From Corythucha ciliata (taxonomy: Eukaryota; Arthropoda; Insecta; Hemiptera; Tingidae): DNA of 64,000 nt. Shown here one piece after another: positions 31,061 to 42,133 of the stretch. Made by a program: the position numbers and the translations under genes. Within the stretch, counting starts at the first letter, position 1; each line of letters begins with the position of its first letter. A model generated the notes under the pieces. That model worked only from the letters and a program-made list of their open reading frames with translations. It was not told the origin of the DNA and ran no database searches. The stretch is from contig CM075943.1 of NCBI GenBank assembly GCA_038030265.1, positions 9,052,001 through 9,116,000 of the forward strand, given 5' to 3'.

Positions 31061-34000
31061 AGCAAATCTTAATATTTAAAACTTTGACAATTTTCGGTTA
31101 TACATCGCCCTACTTGGACGATTCTCGGGATAATTTTGTCCAAGTGTTTTGATTTGATCCGGACGAGAACTTTGCTACGAAAATTGTGTGGTGTTGTTTG
31201 TCAGGATACGTTGGCAAATTAAGTCACTTTTGAGTATCATATGTCAAGGAAACAATGGAAAACCGAATCTGAATCCTGAGTGCACTCAGGTGCTTTCCAT
31301 AATGCTCCCATCCTCTCATGTTTTAGAGGGTCATATATTATTTTATGGTTTACGAGTGATATTAGTTTATTTCATGCATCTTATAGGTTATAGGGTTCTT
31401 CATAGAACACGTCTCGACTTGATTTCTAGCTTTATTCAAGACTCATCCCCTCTGATCTTACACTATGCTGTCCAAAATTGGAATTCGAACTTTTTAAAAA
31501 AAAGAAGATTGCTCTCTGTAAACTTGATCCTGATTTATTATTCAAGAGTCAATACTTTAGATCACCTCATTAGGGATCCACTTTGTCCTTATCAAAGCAG
31601 GGATGTGTAATGGGGGTTGCTTGATATTCTTACCGTGGAGCTTGACATTCTTTTTTTGCGGAGAATTTTAAGTGATTGCGGGGAAAATAAGAACAAGGGC
31701 TTTATTAGAAAATGATTCTTCGCGTCGGGGAGCGCGTGACACGATTTACATTTAGACTGGTAAAAATTTGAGGGAAACTCGTATAAAAGAGCCCCCTCCC
31801 CCCTGCTCCAACGCCAATAATTCTGTGAGAACAAAGTGTGAGGTCTGCTTTTTTTCAGATTCTTCAAGTCAATTTTCATGTACAAGGGTAGTCGAGCGTT
31901 TTTCACTCGCTTTCATCTAATAACGTGCAAGTGAGTGACTGACGTTAAGTAATTCAGTTAGATTATCTTCCTGGAGTAAGTGCGAGAGAGGTTGTTGTGG
32001 GAGTAATGTTGGTAGGTACAGTATTGAATGGAAGGCTGATTACTTGAAGGCTGGTTCTTGAAACGGCCAATAGGTCTTAATGTTCCTTAGGAGAAACGCT
32101 ATTTAGGCCCAGGTCGGCCGCACGGGTTTCAAGTGCCGATTATAAAACCTCGAACTGGGCTCCATAATTCCACAGCTCAAAATGTATTCGATCAAAAATG
32201 TCGCTTTTAACGGGTTCACTGTGAAGCTCGATAATGGCGCTCGCCATCGCCGGCTTTCTGGATTTTTTTGTGTTTCAAGATTACATAGTCGGTGGACGGT
32301 GGAAAAGTTACCCAACGCGTAACAAGAATGTATTGGTCCCAAAGAAATGTCAAATGGCTCGTTCTGGGGCTGTCAACCCGTACTTGCTCGGGCCTCAGGT
32401 ATTTAACAAACCCGTCCGGGATTAAGAATCTTACCGGTGAAAGGATTCAGGAAACGAATAAAAGAAATGTTGCTGGGCGTCGCTCCTAATTCTGTTCCAT
32501 TCTGTCCAACAATTAGTCAGTTTCACCGTTCAATGCGATAATACGTTTGCTGATTTTGTTTTTTATTCGTTCGATGTGTTGGAAATCTCGTTTGAAAACA
32601 ACAGCACAGCAGTGCCTCGTAATAGCCTAAAGTGGAGAAGACAACACGTTTGTTCTGATCGATTTTGTGAGCTCTAATCACAAAAGTTGTCGATAAGGAA
32701 GAAAAGACGAATAGAAGACTAAAAGAGTTCAAAATCAATGCCTGGATACACACATGTAGGTGCAAGAACGAGAAAGGATATAGAGAGGGCGCAATAACAA
32801 GAAACAAGGTTGTCCATAACGGACAGTGGGAAGGGGGCGAATGAAGTTCAAACCTTCACGTCAACTTAGATTAGTTTGGAATTGCCAAACTTGTTTCGTC
32901 AATAGCCTAACCCAGTCCCAAGTTGGGATCCTGATTCAAAATTCCCATCCCCGTTCTCTTACTCTCCATCCAACCTTTTCAGATAGAATGCGACGTCTTC
33001 ACGTAGCAACTACCCTTCTGAATCCCTCTCCTTCGCCTCAAACATCTTCTTTTATCATTATAGCCCCATGAAACCATTGCTTCTCGACGCGTTTTCATTC
33101 TCGATTTGAAACAGTCATTAATTTACTACATAATGGGCACCACGGAGAATTAGTGACGTGTTGATTGATTTTTGGAAGAAAAATCCCCTTTATTTATATT
33201 AGGCTAGCCGATTTTCGGTGCCATTTTTTATCACACCATCCTCAGAGCTATGCCCAACAAGGCAAAAACATAAATACGAGTCGGAAAAGCATAGTCTAAG
33301 ACACAGCCCAACCAAAAAAATTAAAAAAAACAAAACAAAGACTTACACCTACCAAAAAAATAATAGTATATTACGATGCCGATTGCGGAAAATTGCTCAT
33401 TCCGAACGAGTACGATTAGTTGTCTCTTGCTTGCCGAAAGAAAGTTCACGCTTTCTCTATCACATTCAACACTCTTGAGGTCTACAGAACATTTGTTTTC
33501 AATGTGGCAAGTATACTTCTAAACTGAGATAAAAAAGAAGAAGAAGGAAATAGGAAAAGCCTAACGAGTGAACAAGTGAACGGTGTGCAGCAAGCGAATG
33601 TATATCAAGTATTGAAAGTGCGTTAGTGTCTAAACGACCCTTATATTTACCTGGTTTTACACTTTGTCCCCATGCTTTGTTTGCTGAAGGGAATTTGAAG
33701 ACACAAAACTAGCAACTAGTATTCTGGCCACTGTGGTTGTGCTATCTCTCTCGATGAAACTTTCTTTTGCTCACATCCAATTTCTTTTATCCAATATGAT
33801 GGATATTGGATAAATACGTACGTTTAAATATTAATGGATGAAGGTGCCGTCTTTCCGGCATTTGATTTTGAAGGTTGAAGGTTTTGAAGGTCGGCATGTA
33901 CCCTCAATCCCTCATTCAGGGCCGTGAAGAGAATATTCGGGTCCGGGGATGGAACTCAAGGAGGGAAGAAAGGTGAGACATTAAATCTGACGTTCCTAAA

Positions 34001-34079
34001 AAGCAGAGAGATGAAGCGTCCCTTTCACCCTCCCCATTGTTTTAGTATCTCGCTGTAGTTCTAAAGATTTTACATAACA
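31061..34079. other. No gene recognised (3 kb)
   Basis: Several open frames of 60-140 codons occur on both strands, for example 31188-31610, but none has a domain, signal peptide or convincing splice frame. No repeat family from elsewhere in the window was recognised. Confidence 0.45.
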
Positions 34080-34370
34080 AAAAACGCTCAACCCCGGCAA
34101 ATCACCAAATCTCTGGAAAGCTCCAAACCAGCCAAGCCCCAACCACAGCAAAGATCCAAACCACAGTATAGCTCCCAACGAAAAAGAAAGCTCAAACACA
34201 GTAAAGATCCAACCACAAATAGCTCTAACCTTAGTGAAGCCTGAACCACAGCAAAGCTTCTATCACAAAAAGCTGTCCGAATATTAAAGCCTCAACCATC
34301 CAGACCACACTGTGTAGCTCCAAACACAGCAAAGCTCGAAACCACATGCCAAACCACTGCGTGCCTGAAT
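34080..34370 (+). repeat. Family-5 minisatellite (AACCACAGCAAAGCTCC)
   Basis: Degenerate ~17-bp units of the AACCACAGCAAAGATCC / AACCACAGCAAAGCTCC type. The same family forms the array at 41556-42085 and the remnant at 45270-45330. Confidence 0.8.
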
Positions 34371-36549
34371 GACAGAGAGAGACGATTGACTTCCCATTCC
34401 ACTCACTCCTTTCACGATAGATCTAGGAAGACGATGACCCTTTCAACACCTTACAACGCTGACTTTAATTACTTGCCTTCAATTAATTGCATATTGAGGA
34501 GCTAGTCTATCTAAACTTACAATTAGTAACTAATACAGTACCGTGTGGTGGTCAATCTCAATGTAGAATTCCACCCGCATGACATAAGGATCATGAGAGT
34601 TGATACACACGACTTAAGAAAGAAGACAGGATTGAAATACTACTGCAAAACAACAATTAGTCCCCCTTAACACCACCTGTAACGAAACTCTTTCCGCCCA
34701 GGCTCTGAATAATTGAGTGAAATTTCGTCAGGCATAAATTCGAAAGTAGAAAAGTCCCACTTGGAGCAAAATACACCAACAAAGCAGTGGCTTCATGAAG
34801 AGAAAGGAAGAGGGATGAAGTAAAAAATACTGCGACAAATGTCATCTTCCCTCCCACTAAAGTTTCCCCTCCGCTGAAAAAAAACAAAAAAACAACAACT
34901 TTCTCCCGTACATTCCATTTCAGTTTTTACACCCCCTCACCTCTTGTTAGCGCTACATTTTTATTAATGATACACCCCCGCCGACACTGTGCACAGCGTC
35001 AGAGTATTCAAAACTCCGGGGAATACACTCGCCGAGCACCTGCGGCAAAATAAATCGTCTACCTAAACTCTTCCCAACTATGTGGCTCTTTTTTTTTGTT
35101 GTTTTATTTTAATGTAATAGTCGCATCCTCTGCGCTAAACGTATAGGTTTATCATCAACCTAAGACAAATATACTTGGGTACTGTTTCATTGTGTACATA
35201 GTATCAGTTTAAATCGACCAATCATTCAATTAACATAACGATTTTTTTCCTAGGGTCCTTCATTAATTCATAATGGCATTATTTTCCTTCTTTTACGATT
35301 GATTATTATGAGTAGGACGCTTCTTTCTTGTCCCTTGCCCAAGCTTTTTCTCCATACCATTCCTCCTTCATTACTCTTACAGACTTTTTACTAGCCTTTG
35401 CTAAAAAATTTACTTAAATTTACACACAGTAATAGTTACATACGTATTTTGATGTAAAAAAAAAAAGCATAGCGCGTCTCCTTGGCTCGCGTGCTATTTT
35501 TTCTGGTACATCAATCCTTAAAAAATATAGTTATAAACCGTCACTCACCCCAATCAATGCGTAGGGGAGGGCGCTCAGCTATCTCCAAGAAGTTAATAAT
35601 GTCAAGATAGGTAGGAAACAATCGGATCATGCTTAGGGGTGTAGCTGGTGGTCGCTACGCCCCTAACGCCAACGCTGGTGGCCTTGGCGGATGTCTCTCT
35701 CCTCTTAACAAGATTTTCTTGAGAAGGCGATGAAGAGCCTACAGGACATGTAGCGAAGCGACATAACAACAACATGTGTCGAAGAAAAACAATTTTTATT
35801 CGTCGAATTGCGGATTCGTCGATTTTCAATTCGTTTTTTGTTTAAAGAAAATAAAGTTCATATTTAAAGTTCGATTGTGTCTTCCACAGACATGGCTTGG
35901 AATGAGTTCACAGGCATCCGCCGGTTGCAGATTTGCCAGATTGGGCTATAAACGGAAACTTTGGGAAATTATCCTAAACATTTTAATCGGACGATACGGC
36001 GTACTTTCATTAAGTTCCTGAAAAGGCGTCACTGAAAAAATAATTCTCAAGGATTTGGCCATTCAGAAAACAAAATTTGCGGGGTTGGCTTACTCAAGAA
36101 ATCAATTTGCGGGGGTCTAGCTCTTGAAAAAACCTCGCAAATTTTTCTGCCAACCAGTCAGAACCTTGGTGCGGACGGACCTCAATAAGCCGCACTGGAG
36201 TTTGGAAATTCGCCCTAAACCAACTACAAAGCTTCCTTTTAATGAAATACATATTTTCTTCATTCTGTTCATTACTGGGTGGAGGTCTCATCCATCCATC
36301 TCCCCGCCGCCAAGGCCACAAAATCGGGGGAGGGGAGGGTATAAATTCAAAATGTGAGTCGTATACCATCCTCAGGTAAGACAAAATCATGATCATGAGC
36401 AAAATACACAGGAACTTCGGTATAAGAGGAAGAAAGACACATGAGGACATCAGGAAGGGTGTGTCTAACTGGCTAGGCAACGACACGCACAACCGAGTCA
36501 GTCGTGCGGTGTATAGCATCACGACTGGAGCAGGAAGTTATGTTTATTC
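34371..36549. other. No gene; short family-3 repeat at 36040-36125
   Basis: No supported coding region. A few family-3 units (AAATTTGCGGGGTTGGCTTA type) lie at about 36040-36125. An inverted motif around 35450-35520 pairs GATGTA with TACATC. Confidence 0.45.
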
Positions 36550-36557
36550 ACCTAGGG

Positions 36558-37194
36558 AGTGGTTCAGGGGCACCTAGGGCAGAGAAAGGCTGCTGCGGGG
36601 CGGTGAACTGTTTTTGGGCAGTAGGGGGGCGGTGAGTGTGCCTTAGGTGATCATGGGCATGCTTCATGGGGCCGTGCTCGATTAGGCGGTAGAAAAGTCC
36701 AACGTCCCGGTGACATAAAACATAAGTAGCGCAAAAGCAAAAGGGCATTGAAGAAGGAGAGGGGGAAAAAAGAGAAAGAACAATCATTATCGGCTTGGCA
36801 AGAAATAGAAATTCTAACGCCCATGTTTGATCGCCTGCTCCGACTGTCCAAGCAGTTCATAGACTCCTCCACTCACAGCATTTACTCGCTAGTGCTAGTG
36901 CTGGTGCTGATGGTGCTAGTGATAGTAATTGATGATGCTAGTGCACCATCAAGTTCAACCATCCCACTGATATAGTCTCACTTTCGTTTGATCCTATTTA
37001 AAGAATTGCTCAATTATGTTCACCCATTTCTCCACAAATATATGCCTACCATTGTTATTTCATGAAAAACGCCACAAAATACCTCCCCCCCCCACCGAAA
37101 ACCCACAACAATTACGAATTTTTGGTAAGGGGGGCGGTGAAAATTGTATTTGATCCCAGGGGGGCGGCCGCTCAAAAAAGGTTGAGAACCACTG
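36558..37194. mobile_element. hAT (Charlie-like) non-autonomous element, 637 bp
   Basis: Perfect 8-bp target duplications ACCTAGGG lie at 36550-36557 and 37195-37202. The right end, reverse complemented, begins CAGTGGTTCTCAACCTTTTT, a widespread hAT/Charlie-type terminus. The left end begins AGTGGTTCAGGGG, so only the first eight to nine bases match and the leading C is missing. The interior is GC-rich near the ends (GGGGGGCGGTGA type) and encodes no transposase. The 8-bp duplication plus CAG ends identify hAT by established criteria. Confidence 0.88.
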
Positions 37195-37202
37195 ACCTAG
37201 GG

Positions 37203-40200
37203 AGTTAGCTTTATTTTTATTTTGCCGAACAACTCGCACCTCCCCCCCCGCACCAGAAACAAGTCAACTATTACGATACTCAAAAGCTGTTTAAAACCTG
37301 ATTTTTCCCTCCTGAAAAAACAGTGATGTGTCGAAATAACGGCAAAGCGGTGAAACGAATTTTTCGATTCTTTCTGCGTACCCAAGGGATTACCTTTGGG
37401 GGGCCGGGTGGGGGGACCCGATGGTGCAGGAATCCAACCCGAATGAGCCGCTTCGCTCTGGCCTGTCATTCGACTTTGTGCTGTAACTCTTATGGGTTAC
37501 CATTCTCTCGGGCAATTTTTGGCAGTTATTGCCATTTCGTCAATAAATTAAATAAAAAAAAAAAAAAACTGATGGCAGTGAGTGGTGAGTGAAAGCAGTA
37601 GGGTAAGCGGTAGGTCGTCGAAAAATCTCTATATTTTGGACGAAAATCCGTAATTTAAGGAAAATATGTAGATTCTATGATAAATACGTGGGTGCTATGA
37701 TAACTCAGAAGATTTTATGATAAAGCATAAACCCGCAGGCATGTCAACTATAGCGTTTTTTACTGATAGCACCGTGGCACGTTTCAAGGAGTTTTTAAAC
37801 TGAATTTGTGAAAAATATGTAGTGAAAAGATATGGAGGTTTTTACGAGAATATGGGGTGTCGATGAAAGATCGATTGCGCCTTGTTTCAATACCTAGCTC
37901 GCTGAATTCCGATCGTCACTAAAATGTTAGCTGGTTTGGGAAATGAGAGAGAGAGAGTGAGTGAGTGAGAATGAGTTTCTGGCAAAGGGGCTAATGGTGA
38001 GAGGGAGGTATAGAGAGGTGCTGCGTTTTGGCCGGCGGGTAATCAAAGTTGGGTCTAACTTTGACCTCTCTCTCTCCTCGCTTCCCTTCCGCCGCTATTT
38101 CACGACCCTATCACGCATCTCTGGCAAACCCGTGCCCAGGCACTGCCACCGCGCACTCTACAACTTTCCTCTCGACCATTTAAACTGTATGTTGTCTTCC
38201 TACGTTTCCCTACTGCTCTCCGTTTCAGCATGCTTTCCTCTGCCTGCACCGTCCTTTCTCACCCCTTCGGCAATCACGGCAAAACTTTATCTCTTCTGGC
38301 TCACCATTAACTCATACATTCGTCTTTTGCTTGAGTTGATATGTTGTGGAGTTCTCTCTAATTATGTATGTAATTTTTATATTTTATGTTTCTCTCGCTT
38401 CTCCGTGTACACTACTGTATGCTCACTAACAAGGGCATGCCTAACCGACGAAAATAATAATAATAATGTTAATAATAATAATAATAATAATCGGGCATCT
38501 TTCTTGAGTTATTTGAGAACTGAACGTAGTAGTCGTCAGAAGAAATAAAACAAGCGAGAGCCTGGAAGTTTACAGCATAACTGTCTTATTGTGCAATTTG
38601 TCAATAATTTCGAATAGGTAGTTTGGGTGATGTCGCCAGTTGTTCGCTTCAAAATAATTTCAACGCTTTATTCACCTTCAAACTTCGACAAGCCTCAAAC
38701 GGTGGGTGATAGGATGATTCCCCGAAAAATTGACTTTTGGTGACAAATAATTTGTGGAAAGAAGCCAACTCTACGATCCACGTGTCTACAGGGCACGGAG
38801 CTCTGCGAATGTTTCTGATTTTCCCTCCAACGAACAAGTGGTTATACATACAATAACTTTTAATTATCGCCGCACTTTTTCTTAGAAACAAAACTTTTCG
38901 TTTGTCGCCCCGGGCTGCTCGAAAATTAGGAGGTGGTAGCACTTGAGATACGCATGCATGAAAGTGTGATTTTCATCGATGGACGTGATCTGAATAAAAT
39001 AGAAGCCTAATCCCTAAAAATAAATAATCACTTATAGTTCCATTGTGCATAATTTAGTCGCGAGAATCTGGATTTTCAGCTATGGCAAATAGAATACAAA
39101 ATCTTATATACTTATAAAGTTATAACCATACTAAACCATTTATTAGGTACCTATGTCAATTTTAGTTTAGTTTAATAGATGTGACTCTCTCGCTCCCACC
39201 CAACGAGTGGGAAGCATACTGGGTCGGACGTGAGTCTCTATAAACTGTTTTCCTTTGAACTTCCTATGAGATACTCTCGCCACTTCTTCCTATTTTCAGA
39301 GATACAAACTTCCAATAATTTCGCAGTAGTGCAACTTGGTATCTGCGCGTGGCTTTCCCCGTTGACAACATCCAATTAGAGAGTGATGTACTGATTGGAC
39401 GTAGTTAAGAGCATCAGAAACTATTGAAAAGTCGAATGTTTCATTTCATTAAAGCTCTTTTAGAAGGAAGTATCAGGTGCGTTTATTTCCTTTTATGGTG
39501 AGAACGAAGGAAATAAGCGTAACACGACGCGACTCCAAAAGGTTTAAAATGATATTCCAGTGATATTGTTATTGGTAGGAAGAAGGTGGAAAAAGGACAA
39601 TCCCTTTTAGAAATTAAAACCCTCCATGCTATTCAGGGGCCTTTCTTTGTTTTAGAATCATGCCTTTATATTGTGGATATCTTTTTTTAACCAGGCGATG
39701 TTATGAGAGGAGGAGTTGCCTGCCTTTCGCGTCCCTTGTTCCTAGGCTCTTTAATCTTAAACAGATCCGCCCTCTTTTCATTTAGCTGCCCTCTTTAAAT
39801 ATTTAGTTGTATGACGGGTTGAAATCTTCAACCCTTGATGGAAAATTCAAAACGAAATTAATAACGTATTTTTCTTCTTAATGCGTCATTTCTGGTATTT
39901 TTGCTAAGTTTGTTCGTTTCTTTAAAAAGTTTAAAAATTAGAGCACAGGCGAGAAGTTAACTAATTAATAAAAAAAGTTGATTCAAAGTTTTTTCCTGCA
40001 AGCAATTTATTCAAAGGATGTCTGACGACCAACAAAAGTGGTCATTTACAAGAAAAAAAAATATCGTTTAGGGCAACGAGCTGGATGGGAAGGGGAGTTG
40101 GACGGAAAATTTTCTAAACCTTATTTCCTAAACTCGTCTTTACCCTTAGTTACCAACCCTTCTCTCCCGCCCCTCACTCAACCTTGCTCACTCGAAAACT

Positions 40201-41162
40201 CTCGTCGTCCTTTTCTTCGGACTAAACTAAGTTAGCAGTAAGAAACTTCAACAGATTAGATATCTCATTTCTTACAACCGACCTTTTCGGGCCGCGTCGA
40301 GCAAGAAGGGGTTGTTGAATGCCAGGCGGCGCGCGGAGTGGCTTCTTGTGACAGTAAGTGGGAAACTTGTAGCAACCTTCCGGGATTAATCAGCAGCAAC
40401 TGCTCTCCTGGACTCACCCTTTGGAATTTGACTCTTTATCCAGAATTATTGAAAGGAGTAAGAGTGGGCGGGGACTTAAAGGGGAGTTTCCTTCAACGAA
40501 ACCTCATTTGTGTTTACGTGACGCTGAACTTTGGTCAAATTTCTTTAGCGCAGGACCTTGCATATAAACTACGTAGCACCGTAGTCTATAGAAGAGGTTA
40601 AATAATTTAGATTGCATGGACTTGCCATTACGCTCTTCGTTGTAATATTGAACTCATTTTCGGTGAGACATTAAAAGTTCTTGAAAATTTTACGACGGTG
40701 CCACTAATCAGAGGATCAACTTGGCGTACAAAAAAATTAGGTCTTGCTGATAAAATTAAGCTCAAGTTAATGAACCATCACAAGGGGGAACTCCCGTAGA
40801 GATCCCAAGAAATCCATTAATATACGGTAAATATAACAGGCAGGTAACGGAATTTAATACTTTCAGCCAAGGGGAAATCCATTAATGGTATAATATGTAC
40901 CAGCTAATTCTTAGCTATTTATTTTCATTTTCATTCTGCGGAAATCATATACATTTATGAATATATTATGTACATTTAGGTGTGCGTCGAGCCATCCCCT
41001 TATGTTTAAAAATAAGGGAGTTCAAATCATACAAACATATTATATAATAATTATATTCGTATATTCTGTTCCAGTAACATAAATTTTAAGTACAATATAA
41101 ATAGAGCATAGACTCGGACGTCCTACGAAACGCTAATTGATTCGTATCACCCATTTCTTTGG
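37203..41162. other. No gene recognised; (AAT)n at 38452-38491
   Basis: The longest open frame (37961-38548, 195 codons) ends in an Asn run encoded by the AAT microsatellite and has no domain. It is judged non-coding. No transposable element or RNA gene is recognised in these 4 kb. Confidence 0.45.
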
Positions 41163-41167
41163 TAATA

Positions 41168-41362
41168 AGACCGTTTTCACACTTGAGATTCCGGTATCCG
41201 ACTCCCGTATCGAGGATACTAAAAATACACTGCAGTCAAGGCGGATACTTTAAGTATCCGATGTTGGAATCTTAAGTGTGAAGGAGCGCGTTTGCCGTAG
41301 TGTATTTATAGTACCCTCGATACGGGAATCGGATACCGGAATCTCGAAGTGTGAAAGCGTCC
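41168..41362. mobile_element. MITE family C, 195 bp with 65-bp TIRs
   Basis: The left TIR (about 41168-41234) and right TIR (about 41296-41362) are reverse complements with few mismatches. They share TTTCACACTT, GAGATTCCGGTATCCGA and CCCGTATCGAGG. A 5-bp duplication TAATA flanks both ends (41163-41167, 41363-41367). The centre repeats the motif GGATACTTTAAGTATCC, which is itself palindromic. Non-coding. The superfamily is not determined. Confidence 0.88.
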
Positions 41363-41555
41363 TAATACACGTTCAATCCTCGCCTACAAAGCGGCATACA
41401 TTTTCTCGTATTATTTTTGTACGTATCCTGGATATTAAGATCTCCGGGATATTCTAAATTTGCAGAAGTATTCCTTATTTAGGTATACTTTTTTCAATTT
41501 TCGTTCCCGAAAAGGCTGATTTTTTTCGACGAATGATAATTAGTTTTTTCCACCT

Positions 41556-42085
41556 TGAGCCTTGCTGTGGTTGGGAGCTTCCCTGAGGTTGGACCTTTGC
41601 TGTGGTTGGACCATTTCTATGGTTGGAACTTGGCTGTGGTTGGACCTTTGCTGTGGTTCGACTTTTTCTATGGTTGGACCTTTATTGTGGTTTTGCCATT
41701 TTTGAGGTTGTACCATTTCTGTGGTTGGAACTTAGTTGGGCGCCAACCAGTGAAGCTCCAACCACAGAAGTGGTCCAACAACAGCAAAGGTCCAACTACA
41801 GCAAAGGTCCAACCATAGCCAATAAGGTCCAACCACAACCAAGGTCCAACGACAGAAATGGTCCAACCACAACCAAGGTCCAACCACAGAAATGGCAAAT
41901 GGCCCGACCACTTAACTCCAAAACCACAAAGATGGCCCAGAAACTTCAAAGCTCCGACTACAAAAATGGCCCAACCACAACGGAGGTCCAACCATAGAAA
42001 ACGTCCATCCACATCCAAGGTCCAACCACAGCAAAGGTCCAATCACCGGACTCCAAAACCACAAAGAAGGCCCAACCAGGATTGT
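41556..42085. repeat. Family-5 minisatellite with internal strand inversion
   Basis: From about 41556 to 41745 units read CTGTGGTTGGACCTTTG (17 bp). From about 41750 to 42085 they read as the complement (AAGGTCCAACCACAGC). The array is thus a long inverted repeat able to fold into a hairpin. Frames open on both strands are a by-product of the repeat. Confidence 0.88.
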
Positions 42086-42133
42086 GCCTTCTTCCCGCCC
42101 TGGCTTGATGCCTTGAGAGGCACATGACCAGGA

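Noticed and set aside
31188..31610. 140-codon plus-strand frame
   Set aside because: No recognisable motif or splice partner, and it is surrounded by non-coding sequence.
37961..38548. 195-codon open frame ending in an Asn run
   Set aside because: No domain. The C-terminal Asn tract comes from the AAT microsatellite, and composition before it is unlike a conserved protein.
41555..42042. Trp- or Pro-rich open frames on both strands
   Set aside because: By-products of the 17-bp family-5 minisatellite and its inversion.
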